This document shows, in pieces, positions 4,373 through 6,218 of a stretch of 6,218 bases of DNA. Each line of letters starts with the position of its first letter. Within the stretch, counting starts at the first letter, position 1. The notes below the pieces were generated by a model. It did not search any database. It worked only from the letters and a program-made list of their open reading frames with translations, and was not told where the DNA came from. Location of the stretch: positions 1-6,218 of the forward strand of contig JAGHBF010000026.1 of assembly GCA_021161165.1 (NCBI GenBank). Reading direction: 5' to 3'. A program made the translations under genes and the position numbers. Source of the DNA: Candidatus Aminicenantota bacterium (lineage in GTDB: Bacteria > Acidobacteriota > Aminicenantia > S016-38).

Positions 4373-4921
4373 CTATGTTTTGGTTGTGTTTTTGATTCCG
4401 TAAGTTGCATTCCAGACACTCGTTAGGTTTGCCATTGCTACTAATTTTTCTATAGGTTGAAAGCCTTCTACTGTTTCATTAAGTTGAGGATTATACCACG
4501 CTGGAATATAGGTTATTCCTCTAACATTTACATAATCTACATTAATCGAGTTTAGTCTCCAGAACTCTGAGCCAAAAATCTCCACTTGCTTCCTGCACGC
4601 TGGACAGTTAGATGAATAGAACAGTATCCATCCATCCTTGGCTAACTTCTCTGCAAGCGAAATGATTTTTGTGTCATCGCCTTCCGAGACTGGGATTAAC
4701 TTTTCGTAGTGTTGGACGCATAGAACAGTTGGTGTGGTGAATATTGCTACCAAAACCGTGAATACCGTGAATGCCATAGCTATTTTTCTCGCTAAAAATT
4801 GGTCTGGATACTTTTTTCTCAGATACATATAGAAACCAACGCCTGTTAGAATAATAACGCCAGATATTACGATTCTGGCATACAAACACTCTACACAATT
4901 TGGTAAAAAGCCATACAGCAT
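4373..4921 (-). CDS. Membrane-anchored thioredoxin-like protein
   Basis: A 182-aa protein with two predicted membrane helices (about 15-34 and 46-68) and a C-terminal thioredoxin-like domain (about 83-165). The domain shows WILFYSSNCPACRKQVEIFG with the redox pair C106/C109 and a likely cis-proline at P140 (YIPAW). The EGFQPIEKL end resembles thioredoxin domains associated with VKOR proteins, although the VKOR four-helix domain itself is absent. The loop between the helices is basic (RKKYPDQFLARK), which by the positive-inside rule places the N-terminus and thioredoxin domain outside the cell. A second CxxC (C9/C12) and C68 would lie at the outer membrane face. Four N-x-T sequons (148, 165, 171, 178) crowd the C-terminus, fitting an exported, N-glycosylated archaeal domain. 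A role in disulfide formation, reduction or isomerisation of surface or virion proteins is inferred. It follows the methyltransferase gene by 13 bases. Confidence 0.82.
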   Translation of the reverse strand: MLYGFLPNCVECLYARIVISGVIILTGVGFYMYLRKKYPDQFLARKIAMAFTVFTVLVAIFTTPTVLCVQHYEKLIPVSEGDDTKIISLAEKLAKDGWILFYSSNCPACRKQVEIFGSEFWRLNSINVDYVNVRGITYIPAWYNPQLNETVEGFQPIEKLVAMANLTSVWNATYGIKNTTKT

Positions 4922-4926
4922 TTTTA

Positions 4927-4935
4927 ATCACCTCC
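4927..4935 (-). promoter_or_regulatory. Perfect Shine-Dalgarno site overlapping the methyltransferase stop
   Basis: On the minus strand this reads GGAGGTGAT, the full complement of the usual 16S tail, five bases before the ATG of the thioredoxin-like gene. Its first G is the last base of the methyltransferase TAG stop, so terminating ribosomes would sit on the site, which favours translational coupling. Confidence 0.8.
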
Positions 4936-6218
4936 TACGCAAATTGGTCTAAGGTTTTATGAAGATATGGTTTAATTCTCTCAAAAGCCATCTCACAATA
5001 TTTAGGACTTATCTCAATGCCAATGAACCTCCTACCCATTTTAATGGCGACTAAAGCGGTTGTTCCTGAACCTAAAAACGGGTCGAGGACTACCCCTGGT
5101 TGCCATTCCTTTGAACCACATAAGCAATAGTTAGACCATCCATAAGGTTTATACGAGCCACCTTTATCGTCCACAAGAGTATAAACTGTTTCTAAAAGCC
5201 ATTTATCCCAATCTGATGGCAAATTAAGAAGCTTTTTCAGTCTCTTGTAATCCTCTGGCTCTGGTAAGCAAGCTCCCGAACTATCAGTTCTTATCCAATG
5301 TTCCCACTTTGTTCTTCCAAATACATCATCCAGGATACGCTCTTTTCCTCTAATATAACTCTTAAGCCATTTAGCAAATGCAATTTGCATTGCTTTTGGA
5401 ATCCTAAATCTTCTAACAGTTGTGTAATATTTCTCTCTTGCTCCTGGAGAATGAGAGAGATTACCAGCATTTACGAATTTACCGCTAATTGGTTTTTCTT
5501 CCCCATTTAATTTAAGCCTTTCATAAATTCTTTCCTGTGGCTCCCCACATTTCTTGCATATCCACTTTGGACAAGCGACTTTAATCATGTCCCTCACTAA
5601 CGCTGAAGGGAAAGGAGCAAAATGAGGCATATCAAGTGGCTCAGTATTAACCTGCCAAACATTAGGACGATTAGCACCCAAAGCGTTAGGTCGTAAATTT
5701 CTATCTCTATAAGTTTGCTGACCTGTAGTTTCATCCCATCCGCTTTTTCCCTTAGCTTTAAGGATTTCTCCACCCCAGCGATTGATAGGTTGAGTGTAAG
5801 GCACTCTAAGAGCTTCCTGGTCAAAGAAATATTTTTTACTTTTCACAAACATAAAAACAGGTTCCCACGCAAATGCACAACGGTCTTTCGAAGAGGTAGG
5901 CATTGCGTTTCCAACTGTCTTATTATCCTTCTCAATCCATACCTTCTTCGCCCAGGGAATGATGTCTCTCAAAATCCACTTTTGTTCATCTACCATCCTC
6001 ATAGCAAGGCGAAAGTTTTGTAGAACCAAACTCTTGTGTGGAATATTTGTCTTAAATTTACTGGGTTTAATCGTATTCCTCACATCTTTCGCAGTGGAGT
6101 ATTTTGGGTCTGTAAATCCATAGCCTTTACCACTACCGCTATAACAATCTCCATGCACCCAGAACATTACCCCTGTAGGTTTTAACACACGTTTAAGCTC
6201 CGCTGTAATTTGAAGTAA
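4935..6218 (-). CDS. Site-specific DNA methyltransferase, beta-class-like (5' partial)
   Basis: 427 codons are visible and the frame runs open off the window edge. The in-frame GTG at 6186-6188 is not the likely start, because the codons before it (ITAELKR then VLKPTG) continue the conserved E-L-x-R-V-L-K-P-x-G block. Next comes FWVHGDCYSGSGKGYG, the usual GDxYxGSG segment. The SAM-binding motif I is C-terminal: VVLDPFLGSGTT (5058-5093), followed by GRRFIGIEISPKYCEMAFERI. The catalytic S/D-PPY motif IV is not visible and should lie just upstream of the window. That order (IV, target recognition, I) is the beta class, which makes N6-methyladenine or N4-methylcytosine. RPNVWQV and HFAPFPSALV, with CKKC and CLC pairs forming a possible zinc site, are typical of phage and archaeal relatives. 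Between these pairs lies a longer stretch with HWIRTDSSGACLPEPEDY, probably part of target recognition. No restriction enzyme gene is seen. The target base and sequence cannot be read. Confidence 0.92.
   Translation of the reverse strand, partial: LLQITAELKRVLKPTGVMFWVHGDCYSGSGKGYGFTDPKYSTAKDVRNTIKPSKFKTNIPHKSLVLQNFRLAMRMVDEQKWILRDIIPWAKKVWIEKDNKTVGNAMPTSSKDRCAFAWEPVFMFVKSKKYFFDQEALRVPYTQPINRWGGEILKAKGKSGWDETTGQQTYRDRNLRPNALGANRPNVWQVNTEPLDMPHFAPFPSALVRDMIKVACPKWICKKCGEPQERIYERLKLNGEEKPISGKFVNAGNLSHSPGAREKYYTTVRRFRIPKAMQIAFAKWLKSYIRGKERILDDVFGRTKWEHWIRTDSSGACLPEPEDYKRLKKLLNLPSDWDKWLLETVYTLVDDKGGSYKPYGWSNYCLCGSKEWQPGVVLDPFLGSGTTALVAIKMGRRFIGIEISPKYCEMAFERIKPYLHKTLDQFA

Noticed and set aside
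4373..4921. VKOR-type oxidoreductase
   Set aside because: Only two membrane helices are present and the four-helix VKOR core with its CxxC is missing; only the thioredoxin part resembles VKOR-associated domains.
4674..4931. 85-aa minus-strand ORF
   Set aside because: It is an alternative frame of the thioredoxin-like gene and has no coherent domain; the main frame has helices, CPAC and cis-Pro.
5715..6023. 102-aa plus-strand ORF inside the methyltransferase
   Set aside because: Antisense shadow of a strongly conserved coding region, with no ribosome-binding site.

Overview
The window looks like a piece of an archaeal mobile element or virus, or an integrated copy of one, from a probably thermophilic host. 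It carries a divergent PCNA-type sliding clamp, which is an archaeal/eukaryotic fold. Ribosome-binding sites match the archaeal 16S tail (GGAGGTGAT or GGGGTGGT). Pyrimidine tracts containing TTTTTYT, the terminator motif described for the Sulfolobus virus SSV1, follow several genes. Proteins are rich in Lys and Glu, and AGA is the dominant Arg codon. No integrase, capsid, transposase, rRNA, tRNA or CRISPR array is visible, so the type of element cannot be fixed from this window.

Plus strand, 1-4204: ten closely packed genes or gene fragments. A sliver of an upstream gene (1-36) is followed by a gene at 70-519 whose 3' part seems to continue in another frame to 607. Next come a 326-aa protein resembling DUF6744-type proteins (626-1606) with a small overlapping hydrophobic protein (1593-1790), two tandem paralogues of about 183 aa (1823-2377, 2379-2927), a 41-aa four-cysteine zinc-ribbon candidate (2945-3070), the PCNA-like clamp (3108-3917) and an 85-aa unknown protein (3947-4204). 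The genes fall into four units. Each unit opens with a pyrimidine tract running directly into an AAGGTGGT or GGGGTGGT ribosome-binding site. Genes inside a unit mostly use GGAGG-type sites and short gaps or overlaps.

Convergence zone, 4205-4372: a 10-bp tandem repeat, another TTTTTCT tract, a T-rich tract and a perfect 20-bp AT palindrome. It probably terminates transcription from both sides.

Minus strand, 6218-4373: a beta-class-like DNA methyltransferase whose 5' end lies outside the window, then a two-TM membrane-anchored thioredoxin-like protein. The perfect Shine-Dalgarno site of the second gene overlaps the methyltransferase stop codon by one base, so the two are probably co-transcribed and translationally coupled.

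The clamp suggests a role in replicating the element and the methyltransferase a role in protecting or marking its DNA. The thioredoxin-like protein would act on disulfides at the cell surface. The remaining plus-strand proteins, including the duplicated family, have no function I can assign. The main points of interest are the tract-to-ribosome-site cassettes, the +1 frame disruption supported by a matching tail in the upstream gene fragment, the expanding paralogue family, and the unusual cysteine layout and sequon-rich tail of the membrane thioredoxin.
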